64,000 bases of DNA from Owenia fusiformis. Taxonomy: Eukaryota > Annelida > Polychaeta > Sabellida > Oweniidae. This document shows positions 26,407 through 37,128 of this stretch, piece by piece. Numbering within the stretch: the stretch's first letter is position 1; each line of letters starts with the position of its first letter. The stretch is taken from assembly GCA_903813345.2 (NCBI GenBank), contig CAIIXF020000012.1:34610572-34674571 (forward strand), in the 5' to 3' direction. The notes under the pieces were generated by a model. The model did no database searches. It saw only the letters and a list, made by a program, of their open reading frames with translations, and was not told the DNA's origin. A program made the position numbers and the translations under genes.

Positions 26407-27049
26407 AGCATGTGTTACGCGGTATATGGCATACATTCATGGTTGCGCGGTATTTGTGATACGGGTGAATATGCCATACTCACCTGCGGTATATGGCATA
26501 TTCCGCAGGTGAGTATGCAATATTCCCCAGTGAATATGCGATACATTGATTTCAGTGATTACCCAATACTCACCTGCAGAATATGTCATACTCACTTGCG
26601 GAATATGCCATATACCGCAGGTGAATATGACATATACCGCAGGTGAAAACGTGATACAGAAAGCCTTGATTTGATTGGTTGCGAGAATCGACTCTAAATG
26701 TAAAACTACGCTGTATTACCCTTATAGTTAGTGCGTCGAGTACTAATATATGAATCTTGGATTGATTGAGTAAGTTTATTACGCGAGATTGGTGACTGAT
26801 GCTTCTGCTAAGTTAATATATTCGATACACAGCACTGTTGATTCAGTAATCATTACAATAATTAATAACGTTCTACTATTTCGTTCAATCGATGCAATTG
26901 ACAATTGCGTACTTCCGTATCACGTTCTCATTGGTTAGTTTGTATGCCATATACCGCAGGTGAATCTGTCATACACTGCAAGTGAATATGCCATATTCGT
27001 TGCGGAATATGACATATTTTTGTATCGTGTTTACCGCGTAACAGCATGT
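26407..27049. mobile_element. 0.64 kb fold-back element with GAATATGCCATAC repeats
   Basis: The left end GCATGTGTTACGCGGTA is inverted relative to the right end TTACCGCGTAACAGCATGT. Just inside each end are clustered copies, in both orientations, of a 20-24 bp unit such as ATATGCCATATACCGCAGGT. The left cluster is about 26420-26655 and the right about 26945-27020. The core (26660-26940) has no gene. The 82-codon frame at 26398 is a repeat translation. Confidence 0.7.
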
Positions 27050-27236
27050 ACACTCATGGAATGTTGGAACCATCCAATTTACACGAAAATTATTTTAAAA
27101 TGTGTAGAAATGATCTCTGCCGTATAATTTTACTAAACTGAGCATCTCAAATAGTAAAGGTAAGTCATAAAATGTCAAAAGATGGCAAAAATGAAAAATT
27201 CTCTGGTTTCAACCGATTTTAGAGCCTGGGATTCTT

Positions 27237-29080
27237 TTAACAATTAGATGCATTTCTTGGATATATGGTCGCAAATGTAATATGCTTAGTGTTCATAACT
27301 CACCAACACGTCTCTTTTAACAAGTAGATGAATTTCTTGGATGTATAGTCACAAATGTATTATCCTAGTGTTCATAATTTACCAACACGTTTCTTTTAAC
27401 AATTAGATGTATTTTTTGGATATATAGTCACAAATTAATATGCTGGTGTTCATAATTCACCAACACGTCTCTTTTAACAATTAGATGCATTTCTTGGATA
27501 GATGGTCGCAAATGTAATATGCTTGTGTTCATGATTCACCAACACGTCTTTTTTAACATCTGCAGCCTCTAGTCAGATCGACTAACAAAACAATCTTTTT
27601 TGGGTTGGTCGAGTTGGCCGAGAGGGCTTGACCAATTGGGGCCTTAACCACGAGATTGCGAGTTCGAGACGCGTGTTCTCCTTGCGTTTATTCATTTAAC
27701 AATTAGATGTATTTCTTTGATGTATAGTCACAAATGTAATATGCTAGTGTTCATAATTCACCAACACGTCTCTTTTAACAATTAGATGTATTTCTTGGAT
27801 ATATAGTCACAAATTAATATGCTGGTGTTCATAATTCACCAACACGTCTCTTTTAACAATTAGATGCATTTCTTGGATATACAGACACAAATGTAATATC
27901 CTAGTGTTCATAATTCACCAACACGTCTCTTTTAACAATTAGTTGTATTTCTTTGATATATAGTCACAAATGTAATATGCTAGGGTTCATAATTCACCAA
28001 CACGTTTCTTTTGACTGATAGTTCTATCCCTTTGACATATGCAGAAATGTTGCATGTTAGTGTTCATAGATCATCACGAGGAGCGATATCACTCTATTTC
28101 TTGTGGCTGGTTCTATCGCATGGATATAAAGACACAAATGGCATGTATATAGTTCATAAAGACGTGTGATATCACTCTATATCTTGTGGCTGGTTCTATC
28201 GCATGGATATAAAGACACAAATGGCATGTACATAGTTCATCAAGACGTGTGACATCACTCTATTTCTTGTGACTGGTTCTATCGCATGGATATAAAGACA
28301 CAAATGGCATGTACATAGTTCATCAAGAGGTGCGATATCACTTTATTTCTTGTGGCTGGTTCTTTCGCGTGGACATAAAGACACAAATGTACATAGTTCA
28401 TAAAGACGTGTGATATCACTCTATTTCTTGTGGCTGGTTCTATCGCATGGATATAAAGACACAAATGCCATGTACGTAGTTCATCAAGACGTGTGACATC
28501 ACTCTATTTATTGTGGCTGGTTCTTTCGAGTGGATATAAAAACACAAATGGCATGTACATAGTTCATCAAGAGTCGCGATATCATTCTATTTCTTGTGGC
28601 TGATTCTATCGCGTGGATATAAAGACACAAATGGCATGTACATAGTTCATCAAGAGGTGCGATATCATTCTATTTCTTGTGGCTGGTTCTATCGCGTGGA
28701 TATAAAAACACAAATGGCATGTACATAGTTCATCAAGAGGTGCGATATCATTCTATTTCTTGTGGCTGGTTCTATCGCGTGGATATAGAGACACAAATGG
28801 CATGTACATAGTTCATTAAGAGGTGCGATATCATTCTATTTCTTGTGGCTGGTTCTATCGAGTGGATATAGAGACACAAATTGCATGTACATAGTTCATC
28901 AAGAGGTGCGATATCACTTTATTTCTTGTTGCTGGTTCTATCGAGTGGATATAAAGACACATATGGCATGTACATGGTTTATCAAGAGGTGCGATATCAC
29001 TCTATTTCTCGTGGCTGGTGTTAGTTCTATCGTGTGAATGTAAAGACACAAATGCAATGTACATAGTTTATTAAAAGGAG
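27237..29080. repeat. Satellite array with two subfamilies (about 80 and 83 bp)
   Basis: From 27237 to about 28020 the unit is about 80 bp (TTAACAATTAGATGCATTTC, then CACAAATGTAATATGCTAGT, then ATTCACCAACACGTCTC). From about 28060 to 29080 the unit is 83 bp (TCACTCTATTTCTTGTGGCT, GGTTCTATCGCGTGGATATA, AAATGGCATGTACATAGTTC). Both share the order ACAAATG...ATGTA...TAGTTCAT, so one probably derives from the other. A tRNA-like block interrupts the first array. Frames through the array are not genes. The array ends about 85 bp beyond the expected mRNA end of the receptor gene. Confidence 0.85.
27603..27680 (+). tRNA. Degenerate tRNA-like insertion in the satellite
   Basis: GGTCGAGTTGGCCGAGAGG resembles box A of tRNA-Leu/Ser, and GCGAGTTCGAGAC resembles a decayed box B. 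It interrupts the 80 bp repeat between TTTTTTAACA and TTTAACAATTAG. Probably a SINE head or tRNA pseudogene. Confidence 0.4.
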
Positions 29081-29180
29081 TGATACCATTCTATTGCTTG
29101 AGTCTGATAATTGAATCACTTGTATAAACACAATTGCTTGAGTGTCGCAGACCACCAAGTGTCACCGATCACCACCGATG

Positions 29181-29186
29181 TTTATT
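29181..29186 (-). terminator. Poly(A) signal of the receptor gene
   Basis: TTTATT on the plus strand reads AATAAA on the minus strand, 33 nt after the receptor stop codon (29219-29221). It implies a very short 3' UTR that ends before the satellite array. Confidence 0.55.
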
Positions 29187-29218
29187 TGAATTGTAACACT
29201 GCCATTTGGTCTGATCAT

Positions 29219-29421
29219 TCAAAGTTTAGAGCTAATCGTGGCCAATGGCGCTGAGTCATGTGTGTTCCTTTGGTTTTGCGGCTGCGATGGCTCAGGAGCA
29301 GATCTACACTTGCACTTCTTCCACAGCTTGTTCCAGGGAAGTGTGCTAAATGTGTAAAGTATCGGGTTGATAGCGCTGTTGATGGGCAGCACATATATAC
29401 TAACATAGGCAATTATTTCTC
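29219..29421 (-). CDS. LGR receptor, last exon: TM7 and cytoplasmic tail
   Basis: The minus-strand acceptor (TTTCAG) ends at 29422, and the exon runs from 29421 to a TGA at 29219-29221. It supplies two bases of a split Gly codon, then TM7 (EIIAYVSIYVLPINSAINPI) with the class A NPxxY motif as NPILY at predicted residues 784-788. A roughly 44-residue tail follows, with a CKC pair that could be palmitoylated and a Ser/Pro-rich end. The LPINSAINPILYT stretch is characteristic of LRR-containing GPCRs. Without this exon the main frame would end after TM6 in a spurious intronic stop. The intron before it is 397 nt (29422-29818). Confidence 0.9.
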
Positions 29422-29818
29422 CTGAAATGAATAAATGAAAATTCCTAAAGGTTATATTGGTCCAAGGAAATTTCTCTTCTTGAATTAGAAGAGAAATGAA
29501 GCATTTTCATTGGTAAAGGATGGTTTTGTTGTAAGTCATCATTGATAAGACTCCATGGTATTTTTTCTTCTGACCGGTTGTACTCCTTATGTTTATTGTC
29601 CTCCAGTCTGTGTTTCATAAAGTTTGATATTCAAAGTTTAGTAGTAAGTTAAATATGATCATTGTTTTTTACAAGACTAATGTTCATATCAGACTACATG
29701 TTGGAAGTAAAGATGAGTATAATGATTTGAAAATATCAGAGAAATGAGAATTACTTATCCTTATCCCTATTGATTTAACATTAAATACTGAGGTATTATA
29801 AAAGCATGTGCAACCAAC
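29422..29818 (-). other. Receptor intron 3
   Basis: The donor after Pro-Gly reads G|GTTGG and the acceptor TTTCAG|GAGAAA. Splicing rebuilds the TM6-TM7 loop as TLPGEIIAY. Nothing else is recognisable in it. Confidence 0.85.
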
Positions 29819-31813
29819 CTGGGAGCGTCACCTTGCAATAGGTTAGGAATCCCATGATTATTACTGGAACCCAGCAGCAGAAGTCGGTACCCACGATCCA
29901 CATCAATTTTAAGGCAAGTCTCCTGTCTTTCTCTTGTCCTGAGCCTTGGTTGGATTTTGATTTAGAGATTATAGTAGCAATAAATATAGCCAAGTAGCCA
30001 ACAGCTATAAGAAGAAAGGCTAAAAGATTGACAACATTGAAAAGAGCAAAAGAATACTCCCAACCGTTAAAATGGGAGTAAGCTTGCTGTTTTTGTCTGT
30101 TTAAAGCAAAACTATCCCCTCGTCTGTTGCTTACACCTTTGTTGAAAATGGTTTCTTTTGAAGAATCATAATTCAACATTAGCGGTAAGCAGAAGCCATT
30201 TTGCGTGTAGAATTCATGAGGACTGAAGTAATCAAGAGGAAGAAGTGGTAACGCTGTTAAAGTTATACAAAGAGTCCAGCCAACGATGAGAACACCATTT
30301 ACAACACGCTTGGAAAAGTGCAACCAGATTTTAAAGGGAAACACTATTTTGAGGAACCTGTCAAGCGTCATGACAACGAGGATAAACACAGACATCTCAC
30401 TTGACAATGAGGTAATAAATCCAGAAGCCTTGCATAATCGACTTTTAGTCCAGACACCCTGGTTTTGAAAATAAGTGTCTCTGTATTTCATATCCATCAC
30501 AGCAATTATGATAATGTATACTCCCATTATCATATCCGATAATGAAAGATTCATTATCAATATCCTGTTTATATAATTGTACTTCATTCCAGCTTCCCTG
30601 TAGCGGATTAATATTGCGGCACTGTTTCCAAGGAGTATACATATACCAAATGTCCACAGTGATACCCGGAGTATGTTGTTCTTCACTAGATCTCCACACG
30701 AAGACAGATGATCTGGCTGTGGCCACCATTTTTTAACTGTTGTTGGAACAATGCAGCAGAATTCCATATTATTGCTGTGAACATAATTCAAATTCTCTAG
30801 TCCTTGAAATAATGTCACTGGATATTTCGGCAATGTTTCTTGTATGATAAATAATTGTTCAATATTTCTAAAGTGTATAAACGCGCTTGACTCGATTATG
30901 AGAATGTGACATCCCCACAAAGTCAGCATTATCAGTGAATCAAGACCCTCAAACATTGCCGGTTTCAGACGTGGTATATCTATAGATAATAAATCAAGTC
31001 TCTTCAGTTTATTCAATCCATCAAATTGTCCATCTGATAATGTCTGATTTCTCCAAGGGTGTTCTACAAATAGCCCTAAAAGATTACTGTAATCTGATGG
31101 GTTTCTAAACATATTATTGAATTCATCTAGTTTCCCTATGTCTAAGTGTTGTAACAGGTGTGGATTAGGAAGAAACATATTTTCTGCACGTTTTATATCA
31201 CGCCCAGAAATTTTTAATGACTCCAGAGAAATTAAATTTTGAAACGGTTTACTGTCTATTTGATATTCAAACAAAGTATAAGATAGATCCAATTCTTTCA
31301 ACATGTGCAATCCTTCAAATGATTTATTCCCCACCTTCATTGGTTTCGCATTGCGCCTAATATTGAGCTTTTCAAGTTGACGAAGCCCTTTGAACCCGAA
31401 CGAGGATATTTCATGTATCTCATTATATTTAAGATCCAAATGTTTGACATTTAGCATTCCATGAAACATTCCATTTTCTATATAACGTATTTTGTTCCCT
31501 TTTGCAAACACGCCTTTCACATCTAGTGATATTCCTATTGGCATTGTGTACAGTCCCATATTTCCGCAGTTGATTTCTCCTTCTTGCAACTCGTATTGCC
31601 AAGGATTGGAGCACGAGCACGGCCGTCGTGCTAGACATGCTGTGTTGTTCTTATCCCGATCCAAACCGGATTTTTTCAATTTTACACACATGAACGTGTC
31701 AGTGACATTTTCTTTACATTCTGCTTGCCTCCATGTAATGTTGACCTCAGATGTTTTTATATGAGTTATAGTTGTTACCAACAAGTCGCATGTTCTAGCT
31801 CCAGTCATCAAAC
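29819..31813 (-). CDS. CTLD-LRR-7TM receptor (LGR, GRL101/relaxin-receptor-like), main exon
   Basis: A 1995-nt exon entered from TTTCCAG|GTTTG (phase 1) and leaving at CCAG|GTTGG (phase 1). In the 832-residue model it covers residues 101-766. The first about 43 residues look like the end of a C-type-lectin fold (YAG...C...TWRQAEC, ending FMC at 141-143). A Cys-rich LRR N-cap follows (CSC...C, 166-183), then about eight to ten leucine-rich repeats (about 190-450) and a Cys-containing hinge (CC at 453-454, C at 473). The class A transmembrane core comes next: TM1 481-504, TM2 with NLSLSDMIMGVY, TM3 ending DRF (585-587), TM4, TM5 687-711, and TM6 with TDFCCWVPV (about 743-751). Cys 561 before TM3 and Cys 642 in loop 2 would form the usual disulfide. 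TM2, TM6 and TM7 text resembles type C LGRs (relaxin receptor/GRL101). Function: cell-surface receptor; ligand unknown. Confidence 0.93.
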
Positions 31814-31944
31814 CTGGAAATGAAGTACATGGAAGGGTCAACGTGTGTACAACTGTATGTGTGAATAGTTGTCACCAATAATTCGTATGTTCATTAAACC
31901 ATGAGATTAAGGGCATGGCAGGAGATGTGAAGGGATAAAGAGTT

Positions 31945-33323
31945 AACAGGATCTTAAGAGGTTCTGGACAAATCATTTGATTCTGGACTTGTCATTTTTT
32001 TTTTCAACGAAATCACATCCAAGGGTTGAATTTTTATTAGCTATTTAGAGAGTGAGTCCTGCCTAGTATTAATTTCAATAAAAAAGTTAAAATAGAACCC
32101 TATTTGAGAGTGAATCTAATACTTACATTACATTGATAAATTAAGGCAAATCCTGAAATATTTTTAAAGTGCATTTTTTATGAAATATTATCCAAGTATT
32201 TAGATGAAACGGTCTTATTCAAATACAAATCATAACATGATGATATTTTTCATGAAACATTTTTCAATAAAATTCAATTGAAGGGTCAATATAACACGGG
32301 CTAATTTAAGTGAAAACCCTAACATGATGATGTGTTTTCATAACTTCTTCCATAAAATTCCATCAAGGGGTGAAGATAAAATGATCGAATTCATGTGATT
32401 AAAGGATCACGAGGATATGTTTTCTTGGATATTTTCTGTGAAATCCCATCCAATGGTCAAGGTAAAATTTTGATTTTGATTTGGTATTAGGTCACGTGTT
32501 CGAAAGATCCATATAAGGCCCATAGAACCATATAGGAACGTCACTTTGAATGTCACGTGATAGATCCATATAAGGCTTTCAGAACCATGTCGGGAAAGAT
32601 GAGGGGAAGCCCATGACACCTGTTTCACGATTTTATCCGAACGTTGTTCCGATCATTTCGGTTTTTATGCACTTCATTATTGTACCGAAGTTTGCCGATT
32701 CGATTCGTCGTATTTCGGAATCCTGGTGACAATTTTATACTCCATTGGAGTATTTTTGACCTACTTCTTATGACGAAAATTCCCAAACCTTGTTCGGATT
32801 AATCCGGATTTTCTGACCTACTTTATCTACCGAGATTTCACGAGTTAACATTCGTCTCATTTCGGAATCTTGGTGACAATTTTATACTCCATTGGAGTAT
32901 TTTTGATCTACTTTTTCTGGATTTTGCCCTACTTATTATATCTTGACAACAAGCAAATCAAAAAGTTCGACATGAACGGGATTCGATCAACTCACCTAGA
33001 CAATGGAAGCCAGGCACGCTAACCATGAGGCCAACGAGCTACCGATATGAAAGAACAAAAGTATTATATATTTATACCGAGCGTCAATTCAAAATGATCC
33101 TCACTTTTGTCTCCACTTAAATACGACTCGTCAGTTGTATCCAGAATAGTAGAACGCCTATGGCGCTAGTGAATAACCAAGTCCCAGGTGAGTGGCTCGT
33201 ATCCCTCCGTGATATACTAGTTTTGTTTTATTAAATACGACAGAAAGGAGCAAGGTGTAGGTTGAAAACAAGACGTTAGTTTGTTTCAAAACAGTTTGGA
33301 AACATTAATCTCTGATAATTTAA
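31945..33323. repeat. Long dispersed repeat A, reference copy
   Basis: This stretch is found again in reverse complement, in two pieces that together cover it. Positions 31945-32535 match 58560-57142 and 32530-33323 match 52443-51310. The two pieces were one copy before the 4.7 kb CAC element split it at 52449-57136. Differences of a few percent and a few small gaps separate the copies. It includes a tRNA-like segment (32972-33046, minus). Confidence 0.85.
32972..33046 (-). tRNA. tRNA-like segment inside repeat A
   Basis: On the minus strand: GGTAGCTCGTTGGCCTCATG, a D-arm GGTTAGCGTG, a CTTCCAT loop, and box B GATCGAATCCC. The inverted copy is at 51931-52005 (plus). The stems are poorly paired, so it is probably a SINE or tRNA relic carried by the repeat, not a gene. 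Confidence 0.4.
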
Positions 33324-34384
33324 AGTGCCTGATAAACTATAAAATGCGCATGCGTCCAGGTGTTGATAAACTATAAATAGCGAAAACCCAGGGTTTGTCA
33401 TCACAAGGTAAGCCAGGACGTGTTGAGCGAACATCTAGTGTTGATATTGAATTTACATGTAGTCAGATACGTTTCCTTATTGAATTTACATATAGTTATT
33501 AGCAATACTTTGTAGGTGATAATTAATAAAATATGAGTATATGTGAGAGAAATTGGCCATTTCGAACCTGTTGAAAGTTTGTGGCTCTCGGCTACACCGG
33601 GGAATTTACTTCCATGAGTACAGACACAAATGTGGGGCTCCCCAAGAGGTACGCGAAAAGGTGACCTGGCATCAAATGTACGACTAAATGCTTCTATCGA
33701 GTACCCTTTGCATTCGTTTGACTTCACTTCTTAAAAGAGAGCTTCGTCTTCGTAGTTTAACTAGACTCTGCACGCAGGGTATCTATCGAGTAGATTAAAA
33801 GATTAAAAGAACGAATACGACAATAAGTTATTGCAAACGACAATTCCGAGCATTCATCTCACTGAAGTATTTTGAAGTGAAGAAAATATGATTTTTGTTT
33901 TGAAACATGGATTCAGATGAACGTAACTTCATTCTGACAACTAATCAAAACTGAACAAAATTGATTATACGTAACAGACAATTTATTGTTTTACAATGTT
34001 TTGATCGGCTAAACGAATGAAACCAAGAAATTATGACATGTAAAATGGCAATTTTGAAATGTAAAATTTAAAAGTGACAAACACAACCTCCCTATCCACT
34101 CTTTATGAGCCCTAATATGTACATGCAGCAGTGGTAGTGTACAGCTTATTATTATCACACTACTGGGCTTTGTATTCTAAAGCTTGTTGTTTTTAATAAC
34201 ACTGTTCACTCGACGTAAATGTTTTGTGTGTGCGCAGTCAACGATAATCATTGTTTTATCCAGGTTATATGACCTCGGCAATTATAACAAAACCGTACTA
34301 AACGAAAAAAAACGCAAATAAGAGAAAGCTTTCACACACATTTAAAAAATGAACTAGTCTAATCCGCCAGTATAAACTCTGTTA

Positions 34385-36215
34385 CACTCTCCCATGTATA
34401 CCGTTCCGTATTCGTGAAATTGTTGACATTAATACGGAATAAATCATACCATTTTATGAAAAATGGTGACCTTGTCCTACGGAAATTGAGATTATGTTTC
34501 ACAGCAAGCACGCGCATGGCAATACTGTATAGCACATGCTCTGGGGAAATGATTCTACTTTCTATAGACACCAAACACATCTCTGTCCATAGAAGAATAA
34601 AAAAGCCTCAGGGCCCCAAATTCCTTTGTTTACATTAAGAAAAACGTGAAAAAAAGACAAAAGTTGTCATAACTTTTTAAATCTAAATCTGTTGAAACCG
34701 ATTTCACTTGCTGGCGACAGAGACTTTCGTCTTTCACGAACCGAACATGTCAGTTTGGTTCGTAATATCTCCAAATAAAAGATTTCAACATTTTGAAAAA
34801 CGCGATGCTAGTCCACGCAGGCCCGTAGCCAGGGGGGGTTCGCAGGGCTCGGGCGAACCCCCCCCCCCCCCCTGGCCAAAAATTCTTTCAAAATCATGCA
34901 GTTTTTCACCATTTTGAGCACTTCTCAAGTGATTTTGACCATATTTGGGCCTAAATTGTCAAATGTGAACCCCCCCTGGAAATTTTTGAAAACTGAACCC
35001 CCCTTGGCAAATCCTGGCTACGGGCCAGCCACGTGTTAATAAGGAATGGGTAAACGGTTTCCAAGTGTTAATACGGAATGGGTGTTAAATCGTATACATT
35101 CCGGGGGAAATCATAGTTTCCATAAGACTTGCAATGATAATTGTTCTGATAGCTTATTGATGGACATTGGACAGTATCTTATTGCATGCAAATGGCACAT
35201 TAATCGACGGCGTCAACACGTGCGTCAATCGCAAGGATTGAATGTACATAATTAGTGTTTTCTTCTTTTTTCTTAAGTATTAAAATACATTTTGTACATC
35301 GACGGCGTCAATGCGATAGCTTTACGCCCATTAATAGTAAAGATAGGTTGTTGTACTTTTGCATCTAATAAGCAGTACTTTATCGACGGCTTCAACGACC
35401 GTCAACACCAGGTATTGGTTGTTCATAAACATTTTCATTCTTTTTTATTATTGTATGTAACAAATAATTCCATCCCTTTATGTAACATTCATGTGAGAAC
35501 GCCAACTGTTTGGCTTGAAACACAATAAAATCTTGAATCTTGTATTACATGCCCGGGTTTACATGTAACCACACAAATTCTTGTGGATATAAAAAACATG
35601 ATAATAAAAGCACCAACAAACATCTGAGTGTTTTGTTTACCGAGTTTGACCCAGTTCACCATGCATTAATCCTGTTAATTAGCTGTATTATTATGTTTCA
35701 TACCCCTGGTTAAAACACACTCATATTGTATAAATGTAACACTACTAATTATCTTAATCTTCATTTCATTCACGAGTGCACCGTTTCGTTCATTGAGTTT
35801 ACTTACTGAGTCGACCAATTCCGTATTAACACGTGGACTAGCATCGAGTTTTTTAAAATGTTGAAATCGTTTATTAGGAGATATTACGAACCAAACTGAC
35901 ATGTTCGGTTCGTCAACGACTAACGTATCTGTCGCTGGCAAGTGAAATCGGTTTCAAAAGTTTATTATTATTATGTCGAGGTTGGGGCCCTAAGGCTTTT
36001 TCATTATTCTATCGATAGTGATGTGATTGGTGTCTATAGAAAGTAGAATCAATTCCCCAGAGCATGTGCTATACAGTATCGCCATGCAAACTTGCTGTGA
36101 AACATAATCTCAATTTCCGTAGGACAAGGTCACCATTTTTCATGAAATGGTATGATTTACTCCGTATTAATGTCAACAATTTCACTAATACGGAACGGTA
36201 TACATAGGAGAGTGG
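34385..36215. repeat. Long inverted repeat, arms about 430 bp
   Basis: Arm 1 (34385-34817, resuming at 35034 after the MITE) and arm 2 (about 35830-36215) are reverse complements with moderate divergence. Examples are CTCC(C)ATGTATACCGTTCCG, ATGTCAGTTTGGTTCGTAAT and GATGCTAGTCCACG. ATACGGAAT recurs several times in both arms. The loop (35050-35830) includes three ATCGACGGCGTCAA/ATCGACGGCTTCAA motifs at about 35200-35395. Frames on either strand are incidental. Confidence 0.8.
34818..35028. mobile_element. 211 bp CAGG-MITE, copy 2, target duplication CCACG
   Basis: The termini CAGGCCCGTAGCCAGG and CCTGGCTACGGGCCAG are inverted with one mismatch. CCACG flanks both sides (34813-34817; 35029-35033). 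The inverted arm at about 35830-35850 preserves the empty site GATGCTAGTCCACGTGTTAA with a single CCACG, which proves insertion and the 5-bp duplication. Length and interior match the copy at 16983-17194. Confidence 0.92.
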
Positions 36216-36244
36216 TTATATACGTAGCCAGGTCGGGCGCACAC

Positions 36245-37128
36245 TTTAAGGTTTTCCACTCCTGAAGGGCCTCTAGATCTATGAAATTGAATAATCCACT
36301 CAGTAAAAATACGATTTCTCTGCAACCTGATGTCCAATCAAGATCATTCAAATATATATGTGTTCCTGACACGTTTGGGCGTCCAGGAATAAAATTGCTT
36401 GTGAAAACTATTTACAAAAGTGTTCCAGAGACTCTAATCTACTTTGCTAAGGTTTTATTTGAAGATACATTGCCTTATTAAGCAGGTAGAGGGGCATGCA
36501 GAACACGGAAGCAAATGCTATTTTGAAAATTTTCTATATTTCAATTTGAACCTGTTATTACATGTCACGTAGGCCAGTGTTTTATATGGGGATTATATGT
36601 ACTTTACTTGTTTACATGAACGTAAATCATTACATGAAATCTGCATTCTTCTGGGTTTAATCTGGGTTTGTATTGTCCTATTGGGGCTTTTCGACTTTTA
36701 AACAAACCCTACCTAAATGGATTGTGTCTCGGGAACGTTTTTGTAAATAGTTATTATAAGCCGCATTCTGAAAGAATATCACATATTTTTGTCTTCCCGA
36801 TTTCAGTCATGAATTACCTCAATTTCTCGTGCAAACATTGGGTAGACGTTGTCATAACCAGATGCCCGAACGTGTCAGGAACATATAGATACTCGAATGA
36901 TGTTGATTGAACATCAGGGTGCAGAGAAATCTACTGAGTGGCTTCACGAAAAAATAAGCAGCACTTTAGGCCACATTTAATACAACTCGTCAGTTGTATC
37001 CAGTTGGAATCCCAGCGTATTTTTTTAATTAAATGGTTGTGCTTTGATTTTACATTTATAACTACGTCAACTTTATATTAAAACATTTATTATATTTTCA
37101 GTTGTATTAAAATGTAAAATATGATATA
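36245..37128. other. No gene; small inverted pair
   Basis: About 36325-36390 (CAATCAAGATCATTC, TGTTCCTGACACGTTTGGGC) is inverted relative to about 36850-36910. No coding region is supportable. Confidence 0.45.

Larger units (their letters stand above)
33324..36244. mobile_element. 2.92 kb insertion in repeat A, TTTAA duplication
   Basis: The inverted copy of repeat A at about 51275-51320 runs without interruption through GATAATTTAAGGTTTTCC. Here the same text is split: GATAATTTAA at 33314-33323 and TTTAAGGTTTTCCACTCC from 36245. The 2921 bp between is therefore an insertion with a TTTAA duplication (33319-33323; 36245-36249). It contains a long inverted repeat (34385-36215) and a nested MITE (34818-35028). 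A CTATAAATAG sequence near 33375 could be a TATA box. I find no transposase frame and only weak similarity between its ends (AGTGCC against GTGTGC), so its class is open. Confidence 0.65.

Noticed and set aside
27237-29080. Possible CRISPR array (regular repeats of about 80 bp)
   Set aside because: Contiguous tandem units without unique spacers, in a eukaryotic intron/intergenic context: satellite DNA.
29796-31841. Single-exon 681-residue receptor starting at the frame's first Met
   Set aside because: The Met lies upstream of a clear TTTCCAG acceptor and the frame ends without TM7; the spliced model supplies both missing parts.
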